Shown here: positions 18,059 to 26,148 of the stretch, in pieces
Layout: each line of letters starts with the position of its first letter
Numbering within the stretch: position 1 is the first letter of the stretch
Assembly: GCF_019711635.1 (NCBI RefSeq)
Contig: NZ_JAIGNT010000013.1
Span: 17,816-81,815, forward strand
Reading direction: 5' to 3'
DNA from: Qipengyuania huizhouensis
GTDB taxonomy: Bacteria; Pseudomonadota; Alphaproteobacteria; Sphingomonadales; Sphingomonadaceae
Length of the DNA stretch: 64,000 nt
The notes under the pieces: model-generated
Told to the model about the DNA's origin: nothing
Database searches by the model: none
The model's input: only the letters and a program-made list of their open reading frames with translations
Made by a program: the position numbers and the translations under genes

Positions 18059-19209
18059 TCGAGAAATGCCCCTCCGGCAGTCGATACAAAGGTGAAATCG
18101 TCCTTCACGCCAGCATGCGCGAGTGCGGCGACGGTGTCACCCCCGCCTGCGACCGAGGTCAGCGAGCCATCCTGCGTCAGTGCAGCCGCCGTCTTGGCGA
18201 GTGCCACGGTCGCCGTGTCGAAAGGCTCGGTCTCGAATGCGCCCAGCGGGCCGTTCCAAACCAGTGTGCGGCAGGTCTTGAGCACGTCGCCCAGTGCCTC
18301 GACCGCCTGTGGGCCGACGTCGAGGATCATCTCGTCCGAGGCGACTTCGTGTACGTTGCAGATCCGCATGCTCGGCGGATTGGCCGCGAATTCTTTCGCG
18401 ACCACGACGTCATACGGCAAGTGGACGGTGCAACCGGCATGGTCGGCCCGGTCCATGATGCGGTTCGCCGTATCGGTGAGATCATGCTCGCATAGCGACT
18501 TGCCTACATCGACACCGCGCGCGGCGAGGAAAGTATTCGCCATTCCGCCGCCGATTATCAGGTGCTGCACCCTGCCAACAAGGTTCTCCAGCACATCGAG
18601 CTTGGTGGAAACCTTTGCTCCGCCAACGACCGCAGCGACCGGCTGCTCCGGACTGCCGAGAGCAGCATCCAGCGCCTTGAGTTCGGCCTCCATCGCGCGG
18701 CCCGCATAGGCCGGCAGATGGTGCGCCAGGCCTTCGGTGGTGGCATGGGCGCGGTGCGCGGCGGAAAAGGCGTCGTTCACATAGAAATCGCCGAGAGTGG
18801 CGATGCCTTTGGCGAAGTCGGGATCGTTCGCCTCTTCGCCGGGCCAGAAGCGGACATTGTCCAGCAATCCGATATCGCCATCCGACAGGATGCCGATCGA
18901 TTGTTCGACTACCGGTCCCATGACCTCGGGAATGAACATGATCTCCTTGCCAAGGACCTTCTCGACGTCGCCCTGCACGAAGCTGGTGCTCATTGTCGAA
19001 TAGCGCTGGCCCTTGGGACGCCCGTAATGCGCAAGCAGCAGGACTTTCGCTCCGCGCTCGCATAGTTCGAGGATGGTTGGCTTCACAGCTTCGACCCTTG
19101 TGACGTCGGTGGCCGACCCGTCCTTCATCGGAAGGTTCAGGTCGACCCGCACGAGCGCGACCTTGCCGGTGATGTCGCCAAGGTCGTCCAGGGTCTTGAA
19201 TTTCGCCAT
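18010..19209 (-). CDS. pgk: phosphoglycerate kinase
   Basis: 399 residues, normal length. Transfers phosphate from 1,3-bisphosphoglycerate to ADP. Seen: LVRVDLNLPMKDG (substrate Arg/Asn), LLLAHYGRPKG, NDAFSAAHRAHAT, AVVGGAKVSTKLDVLENL, and the glycine-rich ATP site SVAGGGDTVAAL near the end. It follows gap; the ~110-bp gap between them contains an inverted-repeat element. The downstream serine hydrolase gene starts inside its 3' end. Confidence 0.97.
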   Translation of the reverse strand: MAKFKTLDDLGDITGKVALVRVDLNLPMKDGSATDVTRVEAVKPTILELCERGAKVLLLAHYGRPKGQRYSTMSTSFVQGDVEKVLGKEIMFIPEVMGPVVEQSIGILSDGDIGLLDNVRFWPGEEANDPDFAKGIATLGDFYVNDAFSAAHRAHATTEGLAHHLPAYAGRAMEAELKALDAALGSPEQPVAAVVGGAKVSTKLDVLENLVGRVQHLIIGGGMANTFLAARGVDVGKSLCEHDLTDTANRIMDRADHAGCTVHLPYDVVVAKEFAANPPSMRICNVHEVASDEMILDVGPQAVEALGDVLKTCRTLVWNGPLGAFETEPFDTATVALAKTAAALTQDGSLTSVAGGGDTVAALAHAGVKDDFTFVSTAGGAFLEWMEGKQLPGVAALSR

Positions 19210-19221
19210 GAGTCCGGTTCC

Positions 19222-19308
19222 GTTAGGGCTGAGCCTGTCGAAGCCCCGTTCTTACTTCCGGCTCAGCACTCAAAGAAAGGACGGCCCTTCGACAAGCTCA
19301 GGGCGAAC
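19222..19308. repeat. dispersed inverted-repeat (REP/BIME-like) element, copy A
   Basis: Arms GTTAGGGCTGAGCCTGTCGA... (19222-19243) and its near-complement CTTCGACAAGCTCAGGGCG... (19287-19308) enclose about 43 bp, in the gap between gap and pgk. A second copy lies at 23284-23393. As RNA this folds into a long stem that could attenuate or stabilise the gap-pgk message. Confidence 0.85.
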
Positions 19309-19320
19309 GGGTGAGATTTG

Positions 19321-20328
19321 TCAGAGGAACTTCGCCATCACGCCGGTGGTGTCGATCATGCGGTTCGAGAAGCCCCATTCATTATCATACCAGCTGACGA
19401 CGCGGGCAAGCTTGCCTTCCATGACGCTGGTTTCGAGGCTGTCGATGGTCGAGCTGGCCGGATAGTGGTTGAAGTCGGAAGAGACGAGCGGCTGGTCGGT
19501 GTAGTCGAGCACGCCCTTCATCTTGCCTTCCGAAGCAGCCTTGAGCGCTGCGTTCAGTTCCTCTGCGCTCGTATCGCGGCCGGAGGTGAAAACGAGATCG
19601 ACGAGACTGACGTTCGGCGTCGGTACACGGACCGACGATCCGTCGAGCTTTCCGGCCAGCTCGGGCAGAACCAGGCCGACCGCGCGCGCTGCGCCGGTGG
19701 TGGTCGGGATCATGTTCTGTGCACCGCCGCGTGCGCGGCGCATGTCGCCATGCATCTGGTCGAGCATGCGCTGGTCGTTGGTGTAGCTGTGGATCGTGGT
19801 CATGAAGCCACGTTCGATACCCACGGTTTCGTGGAGCACCTTCGCCATGGGCGCGAGGCAGTTGGTGGTGCAGCTGGCGTTGGAGACGATTACGTCTTCC
19901 GCCGTCAGCGTTTCGTGGTTCACGCCGTAAACGATAGTGGCGGAAACGTTCTTCGCCGGAGCCGAAATGAGCACACGCTTGGCGCCCGCCTTCAGGTGCG
20001 GTTCGGCCTGCTCGTGGCTCTGGAAGAAGCCGGTGCATTCGAGCACGATATCGATGCCCTGCGCTGCATGAGGCAGGTCGCCCGGGTTACGTTCGCTGGT
20101 CACTGCAATCGACTTGCCATTCACGATGATGGCGTTGTCCCCAACCTCGACGGTGCCGGGAAAACGGCCATGCGTGCTGTCATACTGGAACAGCAGGGCG
20201 TTGGATTTGGTGTCGGCGAGATCGTTGATGCTGACGAGTTCGAGATCGTGATCGTCGCGTTCCAGGATTGCGCGCGCCACGAGGCGGCCGATACGTCCGA
20301 AACCATTGATTGCAACCTTGGTGGTCAT
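19321..20328 (-). CDS. gap: glyceraldehyde-3-phosphate dehydrogenase, type I
   Basis: 335 residues. NAD(P)-dependent oxidation and phosphorylation of glyceraldehyde-3-phosphate. Seen: [14 protein letters not shown] (Rossmann dinucleotide loop), the catalytic [12 protein letters not shown] (cysteine nucleophile), [15 protein letters not shown]-like phosphate site [13 protein letters not shown], and the C-terminal [12 protein letters not shown]. It lies 15 bp downstream of tkt and upstream of pgk on the same strand. Confidence 0.98.
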   Translation of the reverse strand: MTTKVAINGFGRIGRLVARAILERDDHDLELVSINDLADTKSNALLFQYDSTHGRFPGTVEVGDNAIIVNGKSIAVTSERNPGDLPHAAQGIDIVLECTGFFQSHEQAEPHLKAGAKRVLISAPAKNVSATIVYGVNHETLTAEDVIVSNASCTTNCLAPMAKVLHETVGIERGFMTTIHSYTNDQRMLDQMHGDMRRARGGAQNMIPTTTGAARAVGLVLPELAGKLDGSSVRVPTPNVSLVDLVFTSGRDTSAEELNAALKAASEGKMKGVLDYTDQPLVSSDFNHYPASSTIDSLETSVMEGKLARVVSWYDNEWGFSNRMIDTTGVMAKFL

Positions 20329-20343
20329 GCGAAAAGCTCCTGC

Positions 20344-22344
20344 TTAACCGTTCAATTTGTTCATGATTTGCGGAACGATGGCGTCCGCCGTGATGCCGAA
20401 TTTCTCGAAGAGATCGCTTGCCGGTGCACTGGCGCCGAAACGATCGATACCGATATTGAGCCCGTCCACGCCCGTGTAACGCTCCCAACCGATGGTGACG
20501 CCCGCTTCTATCGAAACCTTGAGTGCATCGGCAGGCAATAGGTCTGCACGATAGGCCGCGTCCTGCGCATCGAACAATTCAGTGCAGGGCATGGAGACGA
20601 CATCGGCGCCAATGCCCTGCGCTTCCAGCGCCTCTGCGGTAGCGACGGCCACTTCGACTTCGGAGCCCGAAGCGAGCAGCACCACCTTGCGCGTCGCCTC
20701 GGCCGAACGCAGGCGATAACCGCCCTTCGCGCAGCGGTTGCTTGCGCCGGTCCAGTCTTCGTCACCCTCGCCACGCACGGGGGTGAGGTTCTGGCGGGTC
20801 AGCGCCAGCACCGAAGGCGTTTCGGGAGTCTGCAGCGCCAGTGCCCAGCATTCCGCCGTCTCGATGGCATCGGCGGGGCGATAGACGCTGAGGTTGGGGA
20901 TAAGGCGCAGGCTCATCACCTGTTCGATAGGCTGGTGTGTCGGTCCGTCTTCGCCCAGGCCGATGCTGTCATGCGTCAGCACATAGACCGTGCCGATCTG
21001 CTGGAGTGCGGAGAGGCGGATGGCATTGCGACAATAATCGCTGAAAATCAGGAATGTACCGCCATATGGTACCACGCCGCCATGCAGCATCATACCGTTC
21101 ATCGCGGCTGCCATGCCGAATTCACGGATACCGTAATAGACATAGCGGCCCGCGTAATCATCAGCGCTGAAAGGCGTGGTCGAAGGGGTCTTGGTGTTGT
21201 TCGAGCCGGTCAGGTCGGCCGAACCGCCTATCAGCTGCGGCAGCTTCTCGGTCAGCGGGCCGAGTGCCATTTCGGAGGCCTTGCGCGTTGCCACCTTGGG
21301 AGGATTGGCGGCAATACCCTGAATATAGGCCTCGAGTGCCGGAGCGGCGAGATCGGATACGCCCATCATGTGATTTTCGAACCGCGCGCGCCGATCAGCA
21401 TCGCTTGTCAGTCGCTTATGCCATGCGGCATGAGCAGCTGCTCCACGTTCGCCCGTCGCGCGCCAGTCGGCGAGTATCTCTGCGGGAACCTCGAACGGCG
21501 CGGAGGTCCAGCCCAGCGCTTCGCGCGTGGCGGCGATTTCCTCTGCCCCCAGCGGAGCGCCATGGACATGATGCGTCCCGCCCTTGTTCGGCGCACCCTT
21601 GCCGATCACCGTCTTACAGGCGACCAGCGACGGGCGCGGATCGGCGGCAGCTTCTGCCAGCGCGCGGCGGATATCGGCGAAATCATGCCCGTCACACGTC
21701 GTAACGTGCCATCCGGTCGCCTCGTAGCGCGCCTTGATATCCTCGCTGGTCGAAAGGTCGGTATCGCCGTCGATGGTAATGCGGTTATCGTCCCACAGCA
21801 CATTCATCCGGCCGAGCTTGAGATGTCCGGCAAGCCCGATCGCTTCGTGGTTGATGCCTTCCATCAGGCAGCCGTCGCCAGCAATCACCCAGGTGCGGTG
21901 GTCAACCAGATCATCGCCGAACAGCGCGTTGAGATGACGCTCCGCAATCGTCATGCCGACTGCCATCGCAAGCCCCTGCCCCAGCGGACCGGTGGTGCAT
22001 TCGACGCCGTCGAGCAGGAAGTTTTCCGGATGGCCAGCGCAGGGCGAACCCAGCTGGCGGAAATTGCGGATATCGTCGATCGTCGGGCGTTCATAACCCG
22101 AAAGGTGCAGCAGGCTGTAGATCAGCATCGAGCCATGACCGGCCGACAGAACGAAGCGGTCGCGGTCGGCCCAGTCAGGCGCCTTGGGATCGTGCCGGAG
22201 AAATTCGCTCCACAGCACGGTGGCCACATCCGCCATCCCCATCGGCATGCCGGGATGCCCCGAGTTTGCCGCCTGCACCGCATCCATGGAAAGTGCCCTG
22301 ATGGCGTTGGCCATCCGGACCATGCGAGCGGTGTCGAGACTCAT
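20344..22344 (-). CDS. tkt: transketolase
   Basis: 666 residues. ThDP enzyme moving two-carbon units between sugar phosphates, linking the pentose phosphate pathway to glycolysis. Seen: AANSGHPGMPMGMAD, the ThDP motif GDGCLMEGINHEAIGLAG...NVLWDDN, GIREFGMAAAMNGM, THDSIGLGEDGPTHQPIE and the C-terminal RFGASAPASDLFEKFG. I use the Met at 22344, which gives the family N-terminus MSLDTARM; an ATG at 22353 is also possible because GGAG lies just ahead. It is the first gene of the tkt-gap-pgk operon. Confidence 0.97.
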   Translation of the reverse strand: MSLDTARMVRMANAIRALSMDAVQAANSGHPGMPMGMADVATVLWSEFLRHDPKAPDWADRDRFVLSAGHGSMLIYSLLHLSGYERPTIDDIRNFRQLGSPCAGHPENFLLDGVECTTGPLGQGLAMAVGMTIAERHLNALFGDDLVDHRTWVIAGDGCLMEGINHEAIGLAGHLKLGRMNVLWDDNRITIDGDTDLSTSEDIKARYEATGWHVTTCDGHDFADIRRALAEAAADPRPSLVACKTVIGKGAPNKGGTHHVHGAPLGAEEIAATREALGWTSAPFEVPAEILADWRATGERGAAAHAAWHKRLTSDADRRARFENHMMGVSDLAAPALEAYIQGIAANPPKVATRKASEMALGPLTEKLPQLIGGSADLTGSNNTKTPSTTPFSADDYAGRYVYYGIREFGMAAAMNGMMLHGGVVPYGGTFLIFSDYCRNAIRLSALQQIGTVYVLTHDSIGLGEDGPTHQPIEQVMSLRLIPNLSVYRPADAIETAECWALALQTPETPSVLALTRQNLTPVRGEGDEDWTGASNRCAKGGYRLRSAEATRKVVLLASGSEVEVAVATAEALEAQGIGADVVSMPCTELFDAQDAAYRADLLPADALKVSIEAGVTIGWERYTGVDGLNIGIDRFGASAPASDLFEKFGITADAIVPQIMNKLNG

Positions 22345-22523
22345 GGGGATCATTCTCCGAAAATATGGGGCGATTCGACGCGCGCGCACCCTTCGCGGAG
22401 GGCGCGCGCAAGGTCAACCCGAGGCGCGGTGAGGAAGACCACTCCGCCTTGCTTGCGCGATTTATCAACAGGCAGCCGCAAGCCTTTGCCAAGACAGCCT
22501 CTTGGCGTTAATTCGGGGCAGGT

Positions 22524-22706
22524 ATGAGCGAGCAACGTATCTCCGGCGCTATCGACAGGATCGAACGCGCGCTTGCGCGGATCGAGGCGCAGGCAAGCCA
22601 GCAAGGCGGCGATGGCGAAATCGCCGCACGGCACGAGGCGCTGAAGGCCCGTGTATCGGCAAGCCTCTCGCAGCTCGACGATCTCATCGAAAGCCTCGAG
22701 AAATGA
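22524..22706 (+). CDS. small coiled-coil protein upstream of zapA
   Basis: 60 residues, almost entirely helical with heptad-like spacing (IDRIERALARIEAQ, LSQLDDLIESLEK). GGGGCAGG precedes the ATG. Its TGA overlaps the zapA ATG (ATGA), so translation is coupled. A short helical ORF at this place is typical of alphaproteobacterial zapA loci (DUF4164-like), but I cannot confirm family membership. A role near the Z-ring is only an inference from linkage. Confidence 0.75.
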   Translation: MSEQRISGAIDRIERALARIEAQASQQGGDGEIAARHEALKARVSASLSQLDDLIESLEK

Positions 22707-23035
22707 GTGACGTGCGGCTCAAGGTCGGCGGACGGCACTATACCGTTTCCTGCGCCGACGGGCAGGAAGAAAACGTCCAGCGGCTCGCAGCGGTGATCGA
22801 TAGCAAGCTGGCGTCAATGGGCCCGAACCTGTCGAGCAACGAGGCCAAGAACCTGCTCTTTGCCGCGCTGATACTGGCCGACGAACTCGAGGAAGCTCAG
22901 GGCACGGCGGCACAGTCAAGCGCGCCGCCGCCGCCAGCCATCGACACCAATGGCGTCGCCGAAAAGCTCGAACGGCTCGCAGCCTCGCTCGAAAATGCAG
23001 CGACGAGGCTTGAGGGTAGCTCGCACACCTCCTAA
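22703..23035 (+). CDS. zapA: cell division protein ZapA
   Basis: 110 residues. ZapA bundles FtsZ filaments at midcell. The N-terminal domain VRLKVGGRHYTVSCADGQEENVQRLA...IDSKLA is the ZapA fold, followed by a helix (NLLFAALILADELEEAQ) and a Pro/Ala linker, then a second helical stretch. It starts by a 4-bp overlap with the preceding coiled-coil gene and is followed by 6S RNA and the cyclo-ligase gene, the classic proteobacterial arrangement. Confidence 0.92.
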   Translation: MSDVRLKVGGRHYTVSCADGQEENVQRLAAVIDSKLASMGPNLSSNEAKNLLFAALILADELEEAQGTAAQSSAPPPPAIDTNGVAEKLERLAASLENAATRLEGSSHTS

Positions 23036-23061
23036 ATAGGGCAGCGGCGGGGCTGCCCGGC

Positions 23062-23205
23062 ACGAGCCGCATGAACATCCCTGAGGCTATAAGCAATCCA
23101 AGGGAGCTGTCCCTACCGGATTGGCGGGTTCGTCCTGGCAATCTGGATATACGGCGCCCACCTGACGTGAAGGCGTCAGAGGATTTTCCGGCAACGACCC
23201 ATGGC
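23062..23205 (+). ncRNA. ssrS: 6S RNA (approximate ends)
   Basis: Located between zapA and 5-formyl-THF cyclo-ligase, the conserved 6S locus. The core CCCTGAGGCTATAAGCAATCC followed by a GGGAGCTGTCCC hairpin and CCGGATTGG (pairing with CCAAT upstream) matches my memory of the alphaproteobacterial 6S central region. GCCGCATG (5') can pair with CATGGCGGT (3') with one bulge to close the rod. Ends are estimated by eye. 6S RNA binds sigma-70 RNA polymerase and dampens transcription in stationary phase. Confidence 0.7.
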
Positions 23206-23283
23206 GGTCCCGTCACTTATATTCGCGCTAATGCTGCGCCGCTTGAGCGCGGAAGTTCTATTTCGGCTGTGCGTTTGATAGCC

Positions 23284-23393
23284 GTTCGGGCTGAGCTTGT
23301 CGGAAGCGAAGCTGGGCATTGCCCACCCCCCGCACTTCGCTTTATGTGCCACTCAAGAAGGCAGACCGGTCCTTCGACAAGCTCAGGACGAAC
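23284..23393. repeat. dispersed inverted-repeat (REP/BIME-like) element, copy B
   Basis: Arms GTTCGGGCTGAGCTTGTCGG (23284 on) and CTTCGACAAGCTCAGGACG (23372 on) enclose about 65 bp. The arms are nearly identical to those at 19222-19308. The right arm ends 5 bp before the probable TTG start of the cyclo-ligase gene and supplies an AGGA that may act as its ribosome site. Confidence 0.85.
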
Positions 23394-23398
23394 GGCTT

Positions 23399-23971
23399 TT
23401 GGACAAACAGTCTCTCCGCAAGCATTTGCGCGCCGCCCGGCGCGATCAGGTCGCGGCGCTGCCCGACTCCATGCGCGCGCTGGTGTTCCACCGCCCGCCT
23501 GCTCCGCTGCTCGAACTTGTGCCCGAAGACGCGGTGGTCGGCCTCTACCGGGCAAACCCGTTCGAGGCACCGGCGGCATCCTATGCCAAGTTCTTCCTCG
23601 ATCGCGGCCACGAGATCGCCCTGCCCCGCTTTGCGAGCCGCAATGCCGCAATGGAATTCGCGCGTTTCTCCGATCCCTATGACGAAGAGGATCTGGAGGT
23701 CGGGCCGTTCGGACTGCTCCAGCCCTTCGCAGACGCGCCCGTGCTCATCCCCGACGTGCTCTTCGTGCCGCTCATCGGCTTTTCCGGCAGCGGCAACCGC
23801 CTTGGCCAGGGCGGCGGACATTACGACCGGTGGCTGGCGGACCATCCTGAGGCCACGCCCATCGGTCTCGCCTGGGACTGCCAGCTGGTCGAAGACCTGC
23901 CCACCGAAGATCACGACCAGCCCCTGCGGGCTGTCGTGACCCCCACCCGGATTTACGGACCCTTCGCATGA
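23399..23971 (+). CDS. 5-formyltetrahydrofolate cyclo-ligase
   Basis: 190 residues from the TTG at 23399. Converts 5-formyl-THF to 5,10-methenyl-THF with ATP. Seen: KQSLRKHLRAARRDQ at the N-terminus, ALPRFASRNAAMEFARF, DVLFVPLIGFSGSGNRLGQG followed by GGHYDRWL (ATP/Mg2+ loop). A longer reading from 23297 would translate the inverted-repeat element and is unlikely. The start is therefore a TTG next to a repeat-borne AGGA. The stop overlaps the DUF2842 gene by 4 bp. Equivalent to E. coli ygfA/fau. Confidence 0.9.
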   Translation: MDKQSLRKHLRAARRDQVAALPDSMRALVFHRPPAPLLELVPEDAVVGLYRANPFEAPAASYAKFFLDRGHEIALPRFASRNAAMEFARFSDPYDEEDLEVGPFGLLQPFADAPVLIPDVLFVPLIGFSGSGNRLGQGGGHYDRWLADHPEATPIGLAWDCQLVEDLPTEDHDQPLRAVVTPTRIYGPFA

Positions 23972-24183
23972 GAACCGAACCGACCTGGCGCATCCCCGTC
24001 GGCCTGCTCGGCCTGCTTCTGGTGCTGATCGTCTATGGCATCGTGGTCGCGCGCTACATGCCGGACCTGATCGGCGACTGGCCGACGCTGGTTCAAACTG
24101 CGATCTATCTATTCCTCGGCCTCGTCTGGCTGCTGCCGCTGGGCCGCTTCCTCAAATGGATGGAAACCGGCAACTGGCGCTGA
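23968..24183 (+). CDS. DUF2842 family small membrane protein
   Basis: 71 residues with two membrane helices (VGLLGLLLVLIVYGIVVARY and VQTAIYLFLGLVWLLPLGRF) and a C-terminal KWMETGNW. Length, topology and position directly after the cyclo-ligase gene (ATGA overlap) fit the DUF2842 family of alphaproteobacteria. Function unknown. Confidence 0.85.
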   Translation: MRTEPTWRIPVGLLGLLLVLIVYGIVVARYMPDLIGDWPTLVQTAIYLFLGLVWLLPLGRFLKWMETGNWR

Positions 24184-24231
24184 TTGCCAAGGGCAACCTG
24201 CTCCGATAGCGTCCCTCCCGAGGGAGAGATT

Positions 24232-25653
24232 ATGGCAGGTGATGGCGCGGGCGCCGACAAACCGTCGGTGGGATTGAAACTTGCGCACGGCTTCGGCGCC
24301 GCGGCGTTCGGTATCAAGAACAACGGTTTCGACTATTTCCTGCTGCTCTTCTACGGCACCGTCATCGGGCTGGAGCCGGGCCTCGTCGGGCTCGCCATCC
24401 TGATTGCACTGGTGTTCGATGCGGTATCCGATCCGCTGGTGGGATACTGGTCGGACAATTTCCGCAGCAAATGGGGCAGGCGCCATCCCTTCATGTATGC
24501 CGCCGCTTTGCCCGTCGCATTCAGCTATTTCCTGCTGTGGAACCCACCCGAACTGAGCCAGACGGGTCTCTTCCTCTATCTGACCTGCCTCGCGGTGCTT
24601 ATCCGCACCTTCATCACTTTCTACGAAACGCCGAGTTCTGCGCTCATCCCCGAACTTTCGACCGACTATGACGAACGTACCAGCCTCCAGTCCTACAGGT
24701 TGTTTTTCGGCTGGTCCGGCGGGAGCATCATGAGCGTAGTCATGTTCGGCGCCCTGCTGACCGGCCCGCTCGGCATGCTCGACCGGGAAGCCTATGCCAC
24801 CTACGGCATCATTTCCTCGGTCCTGATTTTCGCCGCGATCATGGTATCGGCACTTGGCACCCACAGCCGGATACCCTTCCTCCACCGCCCCGTCGCCACG
24901 GGCGAGCGATACAGCGTCACGCGCATCTTTCGCGAAATGATCGAAACGCTGAGCGAGAAGAGCTTCCTCGCCCTGTTTTTCGCCACCGTCCTCTTCGCCA
25001 TTGCCACCGGGCTCTCGGCTGCCCTCGCCTTCCTGATACTGCGGTATTTCTGGGGCTTCGGCGAATTCCAGATCTTCATCTGGACCTGCACCGTCTTTTT
25101 CTCCGCGCTGCTGGGTTTCCTGCTCGCCCCCTGGGCAACGCGGCGACTGGGCAAGAAACGCGCCACGATTACGCTTGGGCTGCTTGCCTTCACCATCCAG
25201 CCGGCGCCCGTCCTCCTCCGCCTCGCGGACCTGATGCCAGAGAATGGAGATCCGCTGCTTTTCCCTCTGGTGCTGGGGATCAACGTGATCGACCTCGCTC
25301 TCATCATTGCGGTGCAGGCGGTGTCCTATTCGATGATTGCCGATCTCGTGGAATCGAACCAGCTGCGCACCGGCCGCAGGAGCGAAGGGGTCTATTACGC
25401 AGCGATGACCTTTACCCGGAAAGTTACCCAGGGAATCGGGGTGGCGGCTGCCGGCGTGATCCTGTCGCTCATCGCCTTTCCCGAAGGCGCCGACCCCGAC
25501 ACTGTTTCGTCGGAAACGTTGTGGCGTCTGGGGGCTTTCTATGCCCCCACTCTCCTCCTGCTGTGGCTGAGTGCGCTGTACTGCGTTTCTCGCTACAAGA
25601 TCGACAGGGCCGGTCATGAAGAGAACCTGCGCCGCCTGCGCGCAGCGGGTTGA
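24232..25653 (+). CDS. MFS transporter of the GPH (glycoside-pentoside-hexuronide:cation) type
   Basis: 473 residues with about 12 membrane helices. The helix 2-3 loop reads DAVSDPLVGYWSDN...WGRRHPFMYAAALP, the GPH hallmark (D-x-DP-x-G with RxGRRxP). The ATG at 24232 has GAGGGAGAG upstream; a reading from 24184 would add non-family residues. GPH carriers couple Na+ or H+ to sugars or conjugates; the substrate cannot be told. It follows the DUF2842 gene by about 50 bp. Confidence 0.88.
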   Translation: MAGDGAGADKPSVGLKLAHGFGAAAFGIKNNGFDYFLLLFYGTVIGLEPGLVGLAILIALVFDAVSDPLVGYWSDNFRSKWGRRHPFMYAAALPVAFSYFLLWNPPELSQTGLFLYLTCLAVLIRTFITFYETPSSALIPELSTDYDERTSLQSYRLFFGWSGGSIMSVVMFGALLTGPLGMLDREAYATYGIISSVLIFAAIMVSALGTHSRIPFLHRPVATGERYSVTRIFREMIETLSEKSFLALFFATVLFAIATGLSAALAFLILRYFWGFGEFQIFIWTCTVFFSALLGFLLAPWATRRLGKKRATITLGLLAFTIQPAPVLLRLADLMPENGDPLLFPLVLGINVIDLALIIAVQAVSYSMIADLVESNQLRTGRRSEGVYYAAMTFTRKVTQGIGVAAAGVILSLIAFPEGADPDTVSSETLWRLGAFYAPTLLLLWLSALYCVSRYKIDRAGHEENLRRLRAAG

Positions 25654-25761
25654 GCGGAACTGTCAGAAACGAATCTTGGCGCCCGACGCTCGAGCGCGAA
25701 GGTCGGCGGACGAACCGCCTATTTTTGCGACAAGCATCAGGAATGAGGTAATATCCCAAGG

Positions 25762-25838
25762 TGGCGCGAGTGACGGGACTCGAACCCGCGACCCTCGGCG
25801 TGACAGGCCGATACTCTAACCAACTGAGCTACACCCGC
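25762..25838 (-). tRNA. tRNA-Asp (anticodon GTC)
   Basis: 77 nt with encoded CCA. Acceptor GCGGGTG/CACTCGC, D arm TAGCTCAGTTGGTTAGA, anticodon stem TCGGC/GCCGA with loop CTGTCAC, T arm GGGTTCGAGTCCC. Confidence 0.96.
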
Positions 25839-25871
25839 GCATTTGCGCTGTAGCGCCCCTTGGGAGCCGCG

Positions 25872-25900
25872 CATCTAGTGGAGGCTCCGATTCCTGTCAA
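25872..25900 (-). promoter_or_regulatory. promoter of tRNA-Asp
   Basis: Reading the minus strand: -35 TTGACA (25895-25900), 17-bp spacer, -10 TAGATG (25872-25877), about 34 bp upstream of the tRNA 5' end. The consensus -35 box and exact spacing make it convincing. Confidence 0.75.
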
Positions 25901-26116
25901 CGCAAATTGGATGGGAAAATTCGCACTTTTTGCCGGAGCTGGACGGGCGGCCGAAATTTACCCGAAGTTTTCTCTTCGGGCCGGTTTCGGGCGGACGAAA
26001 TCGTATGGGGCAAAACGGGCTGACGAAGGCATTCTCGCCGTATATCTCGTCATGCTGGGCGGCGATATCGGCGATAGGCATGTCGTATTCAGCCGTGTCT
26101 GAACCGCCTGCCAAAT
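25901..26116. other. intergenic stretch between tRNA-Asp promoter and bkd terminator
   Basis: No supported gene. It contains a perfect 7-bp hairpin CCCGAAG-TTTTCT-CTTCGGG at 25961-25980, of unknown role. Short open frames here have no ribosome site or family resemblance. Confidence 0.6.
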
Positions 26117-26139
26117 GAAAACTCCCGCCGAAGCGGAAG
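26117..26139 (-). terminator. rho-independent terminator of the bkd operon
   Basis: On the minus strand, 10 bp after the E2 stop: stem CTTCCGC / GCGGGAG closed by a UUCG tetraloop, then TTTTCATTT. The stable tetraloop and T tract give good support. Confidence 0.85.
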
Positions 26140-26148
26140 CTTCCGAAA

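Noticed and set aside
20935..22527. 530-codon plus-strand open frame
   Set aside because: Antisense to transketolase, which has all family motifs.
24109..25617. 502-codon minus-strand open frame, rich in Glu/Gln/Arg
   Set aside because: Antisense to the MFS transporter; its polar composition mirrors the hydrophobic codons of the opposite strand.
25875..26114. Small minus-strand open frame downstream of bkdB
   Set aside because: Spans the tRNA-Asp promoter and comes after a strong terminator; no ribosome site.
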